Source: CAYONZ01 sp964405465
GTDB taxonomy: Bacteria > Bdellovibrionota > Bdellovibrionia > Bdellovibrionales > JAMPXM01
Length of the DNA stretch: 64,000 nucleotides
NCBI GenBank assembly: GCA_964405465.1
Contig: CAYONZ010000012.1
Span: forward strand, 11,739 to 75,738
Direction: 5' to 3'
The position numbers and the translations under genes are program-made. Positions 34,969 to 43,863 of this stretch are shown here, in pieces. A model generated the notes under the pieces. It made no database searches and was not told where the DNA came from. It worked only from the letters and a program-made list of their open reading frames with translations. Position 1 is the first letter of the stretch; each line of letters begins with the position of its first letter.

Positions 34969-35658
34969 ATGAATAGAATTGATATTAGTCTTAGTCGGAA
35001 TCTCCTGTCTCCTAATCTCTACGTTGGTCTAATGAACGGCGAATTCTCGCCGTGGGCCTTCAATGAAGAACGGGCACCAAAGCTAAAAGGTCACTGGCGT
35101 GAAGAGGCTTTTGAGGTCGCTCCGGTAGAGCCAATGGATCTTGAAATCGGAACCGGAAATGGCAATTTTTTTGCTCATAGAGCAACTAAGTTTCCTTCCC
35201 GGAATTTGGTGGGAATAGAGCTCAAGTACAAACCGTTAATACAGTCGATTCGGCGTGCTTTAAATGCTGGGGCAAAAAACGCGCGAATTGCTCGCTACGA
35301 TGCCTTTTTTCTAGAAGACCTGTTTGAGCCTGGAGAAATCAATGATGTCTTCATTCATTTTCCGGATCCATGGGAAGGTCGTACAAAGTGGGTCAAAAAT
35401 CGCCTGGTACGTCCTGAGAATCTTGAAATGCTTTTTCGCTTGCAGCGACCTGGATCGACTTTGGAGTTTAAAACTGACTCCCTAGAATACTTTGATTGGG
35501 CTGAAGAGCACCTTAAAAATAGCCCTTACAAAGTTGAGTACATAACTCGTGATTTGCATCAATCTGAATGGGCAAAAGAAAATTTCGTCACACATTTCGA
35601 GTCACTATTTTTAAAAAAAGGCCAGCCGATTTATGCTGCTCGGCTGGCAAAATCTTAA
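34969..35658 (+). CDS. trmB: tRNA (guanine-N7-)-methyltransferase
   Basis: Forms 7-methylguanosine at position 46 of tRNA with S-adenosylmethionine. The 229-residue protein has the SAM motif LEIGTGNGNF, VGIELKYK, and the family motif HFPDPWEGRTKWVKNRLV (usually FPDPW-K-RH-KRR). The last segment has DSLEYFDWA and THFE. The start could also be at internal ATG 35032, which matches the shorter family N terminus; neither has a strong ribosome site. The stop abuts that of the convergent lipoprotein gene, with no room for a terminator. Confidence 0.92.
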   Translation: MNRIDISLSRNLLSPNLYVGLMNGEFSPWAFNEERAPKLKGHWREEAFEVAPVEPMDLEIGTGNGNFFAHRATKFPSRNLVGIELKYKPLIQSIRRALNAGAKNARIARYDAFFLEDLFEPGEINDVFIHFPDPWEGRTKWVKNRLVRPENLEMLFRLQRPGSTLEFKTDSLEYFDWAEEHLKNSPYKVEYITRDLHQSEWAKENFVTHFESLFLKKGQPIYAARLAKS

Positions 35659-37167
35659 TCAATTCGTAGAGCAAGTTGCTCCATAGCCTGGAGCAACCAT
35701 TTTGAATCCGGTTCTTAAAACATCTAGAACTTGTTGTTCGCTATTGTCTTTGTTGTGAATGACCCTTTTGAGCATAACTTCTTTATAAGCACCTTGTGGG
35801 AAAAAGCCACCGAACTTGTAGTCGGCTCCTACTTTAACTTCAAGGTCTCCAATAAGATCTTTTGAGCTCAAAATATCAGCATTAAACATAACTGAAAACT
35901 TAGGTGCCTCTGAGAATTCATAGAGAAAATTTTCGGCTGAGACGTTCTGTACAGTGGTGGTACATTTTAGATTTGAGTTGCGAATTCCAAATCGAACAAC
36001 CGCAGTTTCACCTGCTCCCACCTTGACGTAGAACGGGCCCTTGTCGCTCTTGGTTTGGATGAGCGCATCTCGCTCGTCGCGATCTTGGGACTTGATATTG
36101 ATCCAAACAGAGGCCTGCTGGTCGGGTAAGGTTACAACATCAAATGGACTCATTTGGCCAATTTCTCCGGATGCAACATATCGTGAGATGAGTTGCTGTA
36201 GTCGAACTTTAACTTTTGACATATCGGGTACAATTAGCGCGATTTCATGCTTTTGATTGTTTGTGAACTCAAATTGATTGAATCCCCAATTGTTAAATGA
36301 AACTTGATTCGCATCATTGTCATAGCTTGTTACGTAGGTGGAAACTCCATCTATTTGGATGGGTTTAAATGCCAATCGAAATTCCGGTGAAATACGAAGC
36401 ACCGATTCGGCCTTAGTTTCTGATACCAATCGGCAAGTCTGCACTGGGTTTCTCTCAGTTTCAGCTTTGTATGAATTGGATGAGTTATTTAGATACGTTA
36501 AGGCCGTTACGTTACCATTGGATTCAAGTTCTTTTTTGACAATAAAGTCTCGACAAACAAGATATCCAGTTGCGGGTTGATCGGTACCTTCTTGGACGAT
36601 CTGGGCTGCATCGCTTGCGTTGATAGTCTTAGTGCGTTCGATTTCGGCTGTGCTCCAAGTCGTGTTGTTACGCACTGAGAGGTTGGCGTATCCCGAAACC
36701 GGGCGCACCCGAAAAACAAACGTTTGGTTGTTAGTTGAACCAATTTCGTTTGTATAGGTGATATTCATACGACAACTCAAAACTTCGTCGCCTACATTGA
36801 CAGAAAGAAGATTTTCAAACGGCAAAAGTTCAAAAATCTGAAGATCTCGATGTTTACCTTTTACCTCCAGCGTTCGACTCTTCTCGCCGCGAAGGCTCGA
36901 ACAAGTCATGGTTAGTTTTGTTGAAACTAGCCCCGACGGCGCTGGAAATGAAATCACTTTGGTGGATTCAATGTCTTTGTCTAATGCCATAGACAAGAGA
37001 TCGAAGCCCTTGCCACCATCTTTGTTATTGTTCACTTCGAACTTTGGTTGCTCGACGGTAAACCTATCTGTTTTTGTTTCGCTTTTTTGGGTGCATCCAA
37101 ATGCCAGCAAGGACAATCCTGCTGTAACAATCAAAGACCCTTTAGCAATTTTTTTGTTTTTGAACAT
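35659..37167 (-). CDS. Lipoprotein of unknown function
   Basis: A 502-residue lipoprotein with basic N terminus, hydrophobic segment and lipobox LLAFGC. The mature part is rich in beta-type and Asn/Ser/Thr residues. No family is recognised. Several strands repeat in style (SLRGEKSRTLEVKG, TNEIGSTNNQTFVFRV), as in immunoglobulin-like adhesion or scaffold domains, but this is only an impression. GGAGGAGGAG before ATG 37167 decides the start over an upstream in-frame codon at 37242. The ferredoxin gene is upstream on the same strand; the gap of 68 bases suggests cotranscription. Confidence 0.6.
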   Translation of the reverse strand: MFKNKKIAKGSLIVTAGLSLLAFGCTQKSETKTDRFTVEQPKFEVNNNKDGGKGFDLLSMALDKDIESTKVISFPAPSGLVSTKLTMTCSSLRGEKSRTLEVKGKHRDLQIFELLPFENLLSVNVGDEVLSCRMNITYTNEIGSTNNQTFVFRVRPVSGYANLSVRNNTTWSTAEIERTKTINASDAAQIVQEGTDQPATGYLVCRDFIVKKELESNGNVTALTYLNNSSNSYKAETERNPVQTCRLVSETKAESVLRISPEFRLAFKPIQIDGVSTYVTSYDNDANQVSFNNWGFNQFEFTNNQKHEIALIVPDMSKVKVRLQQLISRYVASGEIGQMSPFDVVTLPDQQASVWINIKSQDRDERDALIQTKSDKGPFYVKVGAGETAVVRFGIRNSNLKCTTTVQNVSAENFLYEFSEAPKFSVMFNADILSSKDLIGDLEVKVGADYKFGGFFPQGAYKEVMLKRVIHNKDNSEQQVLDVLRTGFKMVAPGYGATCSTN

Positions 37168-37235
37168 GTCTTCTCCTCCTCGACCGGGTTCTAAGGAGTT
37201 TCTCTCTGCAACACTGATTCCTAGTCCAATTCGAT

Positions 37236-37526
37236 TTACCAATAGTCGGCGTCGACAGTGACCGAACCTCGGATTTCAGTTTGACAAGCAAGCCGTTCGG
37301 TAAACGGGATGTGTTTATCTCGATGCATCCGAATTTCTAGCTCATTGGGTGGCGAAAGATGGTGTGCTCCCTCGATGACCTTGACTCGACATTTGGTGCA
37401 AATCCCATCGCCGCCACATGAACTTGCGACCGGAATACCTGAAGAAATCAGACTTTTCATCAAATTCGACCCGATCGGTACATCGATTGATTTTAGATTG
37501 TTTTTAATGAATTTGATTTGTGTCAT
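37236..37526 (-). CDS. 2Fe-2S ferredoxin
   Basis: A 96-residue plant/adrenodoxin-type ferredoxin. The four cluster cysteines are in SSCGGDGICTKCRV (CxxxxxCxxC) and RLACQ, with the basic-acidic pattern between. It would carry single electrons to an oxygenase, reductase or assembly system. Its partner is not evident: neighbours are a lipoprotein gene downstream and an SDR gene on the other strand. The ring-hydroxylating HppD and PhhA in this window do not need ferredoxin. Start at ATG 37526; ribosome site not obvious. Confidence 0.85.
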   Translation of the reverse strand: MTQIKFIKNNLKSIDVPIGSNLMKSLISSGIPVASSCGGDGICTKCRVKVIEGAHHLSPPNELEIRMHRDKHIPFTERLACQTEIRGSVTVDADYW

Positions 37527-37586
37527 ACATAAAGATTAGCCTAAGGGTAAAGCGAAAGCTTTAATTTAATTTTGGGGAAAGCCACA

Positions 37587-38336
37587 GTGAAAAACAGTGA
37601 CGACAGTGCGAGTTTGAATCAAAAAATTTTGATTTTTGGAGCCAGCAGAGGTTTAGGTCGGGCTATTTTGGTTGAACTTTTGCGTGAGGATCCTGCTGCA
37701 AAATTTTTCTGCGTGTCGAGAAGGTGGACACCTTTGCCATACGAAAAATCGGCCAGTGAGGAAAAAAACAACTCGCGAATAAAGTTTGTGGCGTATGACT
37801 TGAGTCAGCCACTGGCGTTGGAATTTTTAGATCAACTCAAAGAGTTTTCTCCGACTAAAGTTATTTACTGTGTAGGTGGAGGTCCGTACGGTCGCTTTGA
37901 ACGAAAAGAATGGAAAGATCATCAGTGGGCTTTGCAAGTCAGCTTTTTGAGCCTCGCACAGCTACTTCACTATTGTATGAGTCAGTTGCCTCAGGTGAAT
38001 CAGGTGGTGGTGATTGGGTCAGCGATCGCTGAAGAGCATGCTGATCCAATGGCTGCCAGCTATGCGGCGGCAAAGCACGCATTACGAGGTTTGTTGTCCT
38101 CGATTCAAAGCGAGCGCGGAACTCATGATGAGAGCTTTAATAATATGAACAAGGGGACGGAGCTTGACCTTAGACTATATAGTCCAGGTTATATCGATAC
38201 CGACATGTTGCCGAAGAAAGCAAAACCTCGACAAGAAGGTGTGCGCATTTTTAGTTCGGAGGAACTCGCGAAAGATCTAGTGTTATGGATACAGCAAAAA
38301 GACTCGGAGTGGCATCGAGTGGTGAGGTCTCTCTAA
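37587..38336 (+). CDS. Short-chain dehydrogenase/reductase
   Basis: A 249-residue SDR enzyme. The cofactor loop GASRGLGR lies near residue 20, followed by YCVGGGPYG (NNAG equivalent), a catalytic Ser region VVIGSAIAEE, and the SYAAAKHAL Tyr-x3-Lys motif; YSPGYIDTDM follows as the usual PG-V-T segment. NAD(P)-dependent alcohol/ketone chemistry is expected but the substrate is unknown. I choose GTG 37587, with GGGGAAAG five bases before it; an upstream TTG at 37572 lacks a site. trxB follows 70 bases downstream on the same strand. Confidence 0.85.
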   Translation: MKNSDDSASLNQKILIFGASRGLGRAILVELLREDPAAKFFCVSRRWTPLPYEKSASEEKNNSRIKFVAYDLSQPLALEFLDQLKEFSPTKVIYCVGGGPYGRFERKEWKDHQWALQVSFLSLAQLLHYCMSQLPQVNQVVVIGSAIAEEHADPMAASYAAAKHALRGLLSSIQSERGTHDESFNNMNKGTELDLRLYSPGYIDTDMLPKKAKPRQEGVRIFSSEELAKDLVLWIQQKDSEWHRVVRSL

Positions 38337-38406
38337 TTGTTTTTTAGATTCCGGTTGGATAGAATGTCGCAAGAAATTAAGAGCATGCAAGAACGCGGAG
38401 TGGAAT

Positions 38407-39345
38407 ATGAGTACCAGTCAAAAAGTTGAGAAGGTTATTATTATTGGGTCGGGTCCTGCGGGTTTGACGTCGGCCATTTATTCATCGCGAGCTCTGCTTG
38501 AACCGTTGATGATTGAGGGTGAAGAAGCTGGAGGTCAACTTATGACGACTACCGAGGTTGAGAACTACCCTGGGTTCCCCGAAGGTATCACTGGACCCGA
38601 ATTGATGGCACACATGCGCAAACAAGCCGAAAGATTTGGTACTCGATTTTTGACGAAAAATGTTTCCAAAGTGGATTTGAAGACGCGACCATTTAAGGTT
38701 TGGGTTGGTGATCAAATGTATTTGGCCAAAACCCTCATTATCAGTACAGGGGCCAGTGCTCGTTACCTGGGTCTTGATTCTGAAAAGGCTTTTATGGGGC
38801 GAGGAGTGTCCGCCTGTGCGACTTGCGATGGTGCATTTTACAGAAATCTCGAGGTCGCAATTGTCGGAGGTGGCGACACGGCAATGGAAGAAGCTCAATT
38901 TTTAACCAGATTTGCCAAAAAAGTTTATGTTATTCATAGGCGAGATTCTTTTAGAGCCTCCAAAATTATGGCTGAACGAGTGATGAAGCACCCAAAAATT
39001 GAGGTCATTTGGAATTCGGCAGTTGATCAGGTCGTCGGCGACAAACTTGTGACCGGTTTGAAATTGCGAAATTTGCAGACAAATATGGTGTCGGATTTGA
39101 AGGTCGATGGAATGTTTGTTGCGATCGGCCACAAGCCAAATACGGAGATATTTGCTGGGCAGATTGAAGTGAACGAGACTGGTTACATTGTGACTAAGCC
39201 CCATTCTAGTTATACTTCAGTGGATGGAGTTTTTGCTGCCGGGGATGTTCAAGATCATGTTTATCGACAAGCCATCACTGCTGCTGGGAGTGGCTGTGCT
39301 GCCGCCATAGATGCGGAGCGCTGGCTTGAAGCTCATGGTGATTGA
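38407..39345 (+). CDS. trxB: Thioredoxin reductase
   Basis: FAD/NADPH disulfide reductase that keeps thioredoxin reduced. The 312 residues show the FAD motif GSGPAGLTSAIY, the redox-active CATCDG near residue 138, the NADPH motif GGGDTAMEEA and the terminal FAADVQ-type segment FAAGDVQDHVYRQA. GGAGTGGAAT precedes the ATG. Thioredoxin itself is not in the window. The peroxiredoxin at 15255 is a likely downstream consumer. A response regulator gene follows after 21 bases. Confidence 0.96.
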   Translation: MSTSQKVEKVIIIGSGPAGLTSAIYSSRALLEPLMIEGEEAGGQLMTTTEVENYPGFPEGITGPELMAHMRKQAERFGTRFLTKNVSKVDLKTRPFKVWVGDQMYLAKTLIISTGASARYLGLDSEKAFMGRGVSACATCDGAFYRNLEVAIVGGGDTAMEEAQFLTRFAKKVYVIHRRDSFRASKIMAERVMKHPKIEVIWNSAVDQVVGDKLVTGLKLRNLQTNMVSDLKVDGMFVAIGHKPNTEIFAGQIEVNETGYIVTKPHSSYTSVDGVFAAGDVQDHVYRQAITAAGSGCAAAIDAERWLEAHGD

Positions 39346-39366
39346 AATTTTATAGAGGAGACTAGG

Positions 39367-39864
39367 ATGTCGAAACCAAAAATCAATACCAGGGACTTGG
39401 TAAATAAAATTGAGCGACTCACTCGAGAACGCATGACCAAAGAAAGCGTTGTGAGTCTCGGCGATTTTCGAGGATTAACCAAAAAGCATGAAGCAAAAAC
39501 GATTCTGGTCATTGAAGACGATGAGACCATGCGAAGTGCGCTCAAGAGATTGTTCGAAGGTGAAGGGTATCGAGTAAAATTGGCGTCGGATGGTACTCAG
39601 CTTTCCTCGGTCTTTGATGATTCGCCGATTGATCTGATTGTCTTGGATATTGGTCTCCCCTGGGTTAACGGTTTTGAATTGGCCGGCATGCTCAAAGAGC
39701 ATGAGGATCTCAAATATATACCCTTGGTATTTATAAGCGGAAATAAAAGTGAATTGGACATCAAGCGAGGATTTGACGTAGGAGCCGACGACTACATCAC
39801 CAAACCATTTGATATTGAAAAGATGAAGAAGACAGTTTCAAGCCTACTTAAACTTAATAAATAG
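39367..39864 (+). CDS. Single-domain response regulator with N-terminal extension
   Basis: A 165-residue protein with a receiver domain from about residue 44: acidic pocket VIEDDE, phosphoacceptor Asp94 in VLDIGLP, Thr/Ser in FISGNKS and Lys146 in ITKPFD. There is no output domain. The first 43 residues are basic and helical (KIERLTRERMTKES) and unlike a standard receiver. GAGGAG before the ATG. It lies 21 bases after trxB, so it may be cotranscribed with it. The partner kinase is unknown; the orphan kinase at 5529 is one candidate. Convergent with oppF. Confidence 0.88.
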   Translation: MSKPKINTRDLVNKIERLTRERMTKESVVSLGDFRGLTKKHEAKTILVIEDDETMRSALKRLFEGEGYRVKLASDGTQLSSVFDDSPIDLIVLDIGLPWVNGFELAGMLKEHEDLKYIPLVFISGNKSELDIKRGFDVGADDYITKPFDIEKMKKTVSSLLKLNK

Positions 39865-39891
39865 GCGTTTTAGCTGAGACGCAATTTTAGA

Positions 39892-40860
39892 TTAAACATT
39901 CAAACAAGAGGTGTAGTGGTCAGGGCGTGTGGCTCTGAGTTCCGGACTGATCTGTTTGCAATGCTCGGTTGCACTTGGACACCTTGGATTAAAATAGCAT
40001 CCCGACGGGGGATTCATTGGGCTTGGAACATCTCCACGTAAAATAATTCTCTGCTCTTTCTTTCTTGGGTCAGGAACAGGAATCGCTGAAAGAAGTGCTT
40101 TTGTATAAGGATGCGTCGGATGTTGATAAAGCTCGTCTGCATCGGCCATTTCGACAATTTTCCCTAAGTACATCACCGCTACACGATTTGAAATGTGCTC
40201 AACGACTTTCAAGTCATGTGCAATAAAGAGATAGGTTAGCCCGAGCTTTTGTTGAAGATCCATTAATAGGTTGATGACTTGGGCTTGAATAGAAACATCT
40301 AGTGCGGAAACAGGCTCATCACACACAATAAATTTAGGCTCAACAGCAAGCGCTCTAGCAATTCCAATGCGTTGCCTTTGCCCTCCAGAGAACTCATGTG
40401 GATACCGGTTGATATGTTCGGGGCGAAGGCCGACAAGCTCCAAAAGTTGTTTCACTCGATCCAGTCGGTCCTGCTTGGAGTTGAAGAGATTGTGAATGAC
40501 AAGTGGCTCGGCAATGATCGATCCAACCGTCATACGGGGATTTAAACTGGCATATGGATCTTGAAAGATAATCTGCATCTTTCGTCGGAGCTCTCTTAGA
40601 GATTCTCCTTCGAGTTTGGTTATATCTTGGCCTTCCAGAAAAATCTGACCGGAGGTCGGCTCTATCAATCGAATGATACAGCGGCCTAATGTAGACTTTC
40701 CGCATCCGGATTCTCCAACTAGTCCCAGGGTCTCTCCCTGTCGAATTGATAAAGAGATATCTTGTACGGCTTTGACACTTGAAATTTCACGCGAAAAAAG
40801 TCCACCTTTTTGGGAGAAATGCTTTGTCAGGTTTTTGACTTCAAGAAGTGGCTGACTCAT
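39892..40860 (-). CDS. oppF: Oligopeptide ABC transporter ATP-binding protein OppF-like
   Basis: Second ATPase of the importer, 322 residues. Walker A GESGCGKST near residue 53, Q-loop, signature SGGQRQRIGIARAL, Walker B FIVCDEPVSALD and a switch His in IAHDL are all intact. The C-terminal oligopeptide domain has the CYFNPRCPSA Cys motif that in OppF/DppF can bind a 4Fe-4S cluster. AAAGGG precedes the ATG. It is the last gene of oppABCDF and starts 18 bases after oppD. It might also serve the YejABE system, which has no ATPase of its own. Confidence 0.92.
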   Translation of the reverse strand: MSQPLLEVKNLTKHFSQKGGLFSREISSVKAVQDISLSIRQGETLGLVGESGCGKSTLGRCIIRLIEPTSGQIFLEGQDITKLEGESLRELRRKMQIIFQDPYASLNPRMTVGSIIAEPLVIHNLFNSKQDRLDRVKQLLELVGLRPEHINRYPHEFSGGQRQRIGIARALAVEPKFIVCDEPVSALDVSIQAQVINLLMDLQQKLGLTYLFIAHDLKVVEHISNRVAVMYLGKIVEMADADELYQHPTHPYTKALLSAIPVPDPRKKEQRIILRGDVPSPMNPPSGCYFNPRCPSATEHCKQISPELRATRPDHYTSCLNV

Positions 40861-40878
40861 GGATACCCTTTCGTTCGC

Positions 40879-41868
40879 TTAAGCTTTTGCGTCCTCTGCC
40901 GGATAGAAACAGGCAGCAGTGTGAGTTGCAGTGATATTCTTCAGAGCCGGTTCAGACTGCCGACAATTTTCCTGGGCAAAGTTACATCGATCTTGAAAGC
41001 GGCAACCTTTAGGCAGATTGAGGAGACTTGGCACCAAGCCCTTTATGGTCTCAAGGCGCTCACGTCGACTTCCGGTTTCGAAATGTGGAATCGAATTTAG
41101 GAGACCCTTAGTATAACGATGTTTTGGGCGATAGAAGATGTCTTCGACAGTACCGTATTCGACAATTTTACCAGCGTACATGACGGCAACATGATCGCAG
41201 GTCTCGGCTACAACTCCGAGATCGTGGGTGATCAGTATCATCGAGGCATTGAATTCTTTCTGAAGATTGCGCACCAAATCCAAGATTTGAGCTTGGATGG
41301 TCACATCCAATGCCGTAGTTGGTTCATCGGCTATCAATAACTTCGGATTACAGCTGAGTGCCATGGCAATCATGACTCGCTGTCGCATTCCACCAGAAAG
41401 CTGGTGAGGGTATTCGTCTACTCTTCGGTCGGGCTCCGGAATATTTACGAGCTTTAACATTTCAATCGATTTTTCCCGAACCTGTTGTTTGGATAAGCCT
41501 TTTTGGTGAAGAGCAATGGCCTCGCCAATTTGATTGCCAATGGTAAACACAGGATTCAAAGAAGTCATGGGTTCTTGAAATATCATGGCAATTTCATTGC
41601 CTCGAATTTTTCGCATTTCTTCTTCGGACAATTTCAAGAGATCTTTACCCTCGAAAAGAATTTCGCCTCCAAGTATTTTTCCAGGAGGATCGGCAATCAG
41701 GCGCATGATGGAAAGTGAAGTTACAGACTTTCCGCAGCCACTCTCTCCAACAATCCCTAGGGTCTTACCACGTTCAAGCGAAAAGCTAATTTCATCAACG
41801 GCAAGAAAAGAACCGTCATCGGTCTTGAATCCAGTTTTTAGATTTTTGACTTCAAGAAGTTTACCCAC
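40879..41868 (-). CDS. oppD: Oligopeptide ABC transporter ATP-binding protein OppD-like
   Basis: First ATPase, 329 residues. Walker A GESGCGKSV, signature LSGGMRQRVMIAMAL, Walker B LLIADEPTTALD, switch region ITHDLG, and the C-terminal oligopeptide motif CRFQDRCNFAQENC with Cys residues. Translation begins at a GTG, with AAAGG about seven bases upstream. oppC precedes it by 93 bases and oppF follows. Together with OppF it hydrolyses ATP to drive uptake through OppB and OppC. Confidence 0.92.
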   Translation of the reverse strand: MGKLLEVKNLKTGFKTDDGSFLAVDEISFSLERGKTLGIVGESGCGKSVTSLSIMRLIADPPGKILGGEILFEGKDLLKLSEEEMRKIRGNEIAMIFQEPMTSLNPVFTIGNQIGEAIALHQKGLSKQQVREKSIEMLKLVNIPEPDRRVDEYPHQLSGGMRQRVMIAMALSCNPKLLIADEPTTALDVTIQAQILDLVRNLQKEFNASMILITHDLGVVAETCDHVAVMYAGKIVEYGTVEDIFYRPKHRYTKGLLNSIPHFETGSRRERLETIKGLVPSLLNLPKGCRFQDRCNFAQENCRQSEPALKNITATHTAACFYPAEDAKA

Positions 41869-41961
41869 TCGATCACCTTTCCTTGAGGAGGCCGCACGTC
41901 CTTGGTACGAACTCGAAATAACAAGCTTTATTTATAGCGTTCAGTATCTAAATACTCAAGA

Positions 41962-42816
41962 TCACTTATTTTTTAATTTCGGATCGAGAGACTGTCTCAA
42001 CGCATCATTGAACAAGTTGAACGAGAGAATTAGCCCGAACATAAAAAGAGTTGGCGCCACAAGATTGCCCCAAAAAGGTCGTGAGATTTCAAGTTTAGCA
42101 TCGTCCAGCATGATCCCCCAGCTCGGTACACTTGGATCAACTCCTAGACCTAGATAACTGATAATGACTTCTATTTTAACCGCGGCGACGAAACCGAGAC
42201 CGAATTGAACAAATGCGAGATGCATGACGTTTGGAAGAATATGAACAAATATTCTTCTCGAGTGTCCGGCACCCAATGCGAGCGCCGCTTGAACATAATC
42301 ACGTTCTTTATGTTTTAAAAATTCTCCCCGAACTAATCTGCATAATGTGACCCAACTGGTAAGGCCAACCGCGATGTACACATTGTTCATTCCGCGACCC
42401 AAGATAAATGCAAGTGAGGGTATCAGGAGGATGTAGGGGACAGAATCGATTGTTGTGTAGAGCCATGCGATCAGGGCATCTACTTTGCCACCAAAGTATC
42501 CAGCGAGAGCGCCGAGTACCAATCCAATAAATAGCGAAATGCCTGTTGCAATAAACCCAATCGAGAGGCTGGTGTAAATGCTGTGCACAGCTCTTGCTAA
42601 GATATCCCGCCCATGAATGTCAGTACCGAAAGGGTGTTCAAATGAGAATGGCGCATACGAGTTCGGTGTTGGGAGGCCGACATCAGGGTAAAGAAGGCCT
42701 GCTTTAGTTAAGAGAGCTAGCAATAAGTATATGACAATGACGACAAAGCTTACGATTGCAACTTTGTCTTTTTTGATTCGGCGATAAGCGTCCCACCAGA
42801 ATGAATTTTTTTGCAT
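41962..42816 (-). CDS. oppC: Oligopeptide ABC transporter permease OppC-like
   Basis: A 284-residue inner-membrane permease with N-terminal basic stretch RRIKKDK, a first helix, the periplasmic FGTDIHGRDILARA motif, and the EAA loop DYVQAALALGAGH. Six helices fit the DppC/OppC fold. It begins 4 bases after the oppB stop. It lacks the long periplasmic domain of the YejE-like permease at 24468, so the two transporters are of different subtype. The 93 bases between oppC and oppD hold no evident hairpin. Confidence 0.92.
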   Translation of the reverse strand: MQKNSFWWDAYRRIKKDKVAIVSFVVIVIYLLLALLTKAGLLYPDVGLPTPNSYAPFSFEHPFGTDIHGRDILARAVHSIYTSLSIGFIATGISLFIGLVLGALAGYFGGKVDALIAWLYTTIDSVPYILLIPSLAFILGRGMNNVYIAVGLTSWVTLCRLVRGEFLKHKERDYVQAALALGAGHSRRIFVHILPNVMHLAFVQFGLGFVAAVKIEVIISYLGLGVDPSVPSWGIMLDDAKLEISRPFWGNLVAPTLFMFGLILSFNLFNDALRQSLDPKLKNK

Positions 42817-42820
42817 AAAT

Positions 42821-43756
42821 TTAGCTCAACTTTATTCGTGGATCGACTGCTGCATAAAGCACGTCGGAAAGTAGGTTAAACAACATGTACAGAACCGAGA
42901 TGATGACTGTCATGGCTTTGATAACTGGAAAATCAGAATCATTTAAAGCTTTAATCATCATGCCACCGAGACCTGGTATACCGAAGAAATTTTCAACCAG
43001 GACCGTACCAGTAATTAAAAATGGCATTTCTAGTACCACAACAGTAATGATGGGAATCATTGCATTCTTTAAAACATGTCTAAAAAAAACCAAATGACGA
43101 CTCACACCTTTTGCTCGTGCTGTTCTGACATAGTCCTGAAAGGCTTCATCCATGATGACTGTGCGGTACACAAGAATGCTCGGTCCAAGGCTCAGAACAA
43201 AGCTAATGATCCAAGGAAGAAAGAGATACTTCCATCTTCCTATCCAGCTCGGATCCCATCCTGAAATTTCAAATACTCCAAGTTCGTATCCAAAAAGATA
43301 CTGGAGAGCTATGATGTAGACGAGTGAACTTATGCTCATGAGGCCTAGGCATGAAATGACCACACCTCGATCGAATATCGTCCCCCTAAAATAAACGGCA
43401 AACATCGCGAGGAAAATACAAAAGAAAACCGAGAAAACGAATGGAGGGCCGGTCACGCATAGAGTGGCACTCAAGCCGTCATCGATCATGGTGCTGATTT
43501 GCTGTTTAGTTGCCCAACTGCGACCATAATCAACGGTCACGATCTGTTTAACAAAATAAAAGTACTGTTGGATCAGTGGGCGATCGAGTCCAAGTTCGTG
43601 ACGGATTTCCTGCACTCTTTCGGCTGTGGCATGCTTGCCGGCAAAACGCTGGGCTGGGTCTCCTCCAAATACATTGAAAAGCATGAAGGTTAAGAGGGTA
43701 ACCCCAAAGAGGATGGGGATCATATAAAGAGTTCGGCGAATGCAATAGAGAAGAAT
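42821..43756 (-). CDS. oppB: Oligopeptide ABC transporter permease OppB-like, apparent ATT start
   Basis: Permease with six helices and EAA loop DYVRTARAKGVS; the C terminus ends LYAAVDPRIK, as in OppB. The first ATG is at 43723 and has no ribosome site. Upstream codons to the in-frame TGA (43772-43774) add an N terminus reading LLYCIRRTLYMIPILFG, which matches the conserved basic start of OppB/DppB proteins. The only plausible initiator in that stretch is ATT at 43756, six bases after AAGGAG; no ATG, GTG, TTG or CTG occurs between. ATT starts are rare (infC, pcnB). If the annotation uses ATG 43723, the protein loses 11 residues. A hairpin separates it from oppA. Confidence 0.88.
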   Translation of the reverse strand: MLLYCIRRTLYMIPILFGVTLLTFMLFNVFGGDPAQRFAGKHATAERVQEIRHELGLDRPLIQQYFYFVKQIVTVDYGRSWATKQQISTMIDDGLSATLCVTGPPFVFSVFFCIFLAMFAVYFRGTIFDRGVVISCLGLMSISSLVYIIALQYLFGYELGVFEISGWDPSWIGRWKYLFLPWIISFVLSLGPSILVYRTVIMDEAFQDYVRTARAKGVSRHLVFFRHVLKNAMIPIITVVVLEMPFLITGTVLVENFFGIPGLGGMMIKALNDSDFPVIKAMTVIISVLYMLFNLLSDVLYAAVDPRIKLS

Positions 43757-43762
43757 GGTCCG

Positions 43763-43768
43763 CTCCTT
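43763..43768 (-). promoter_or_regulatory. Shine-Dalgarno AAGGAG deciding an ATT start for oppB
   Basis: A perfect AAGGAG on the minus strand, six bases before ATT (43754-43756). The next in-frame ATG is 33 bases further on with no site of its own. Confidence 0.7.
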
Positions 43769-43779
43769 TGTTCAAAATG

Positions 43780-43806
43780 AATTAGGCCGCGGAGTGCGGC
43801 CTAATT
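43780..43806 (-). promoter_or_regulatory. Perfect hairpin between oppA and oppB (attenuator or partial terminator)
   Basis: AATTAGGCCGC and GCGGCCTAATT form an uninterrupted 11-bp stem with a 5-base loop. Only a short T stretch (CATTTT) follows on the minus strand. Such hairpins after binding-protein genes commonly lower expression of the permease genes or protect the oppA mRNA end. Confidence 0.75.
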
Positions 43807-43863
43807 TCGAAGTGCTTAATTATTTCTCAGAAGCCCGGACTGTCAAAATCTTTTTGGTCGAGA

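Noticed and set aside
37236..37242. Lipoprotein frame extending into the ferredoxin gene end
   Set aside because: GGAGGAGGAG and the signal peptide fix the lipoprotein start at 37167, so there is no real overlap.
39865..39891. Possible terminator between the response regulator and oppF
   Set aside because: GCGTTT/AGACGC gives only a 6-bp stem with a wobble and a poor T tract; too weak to list.
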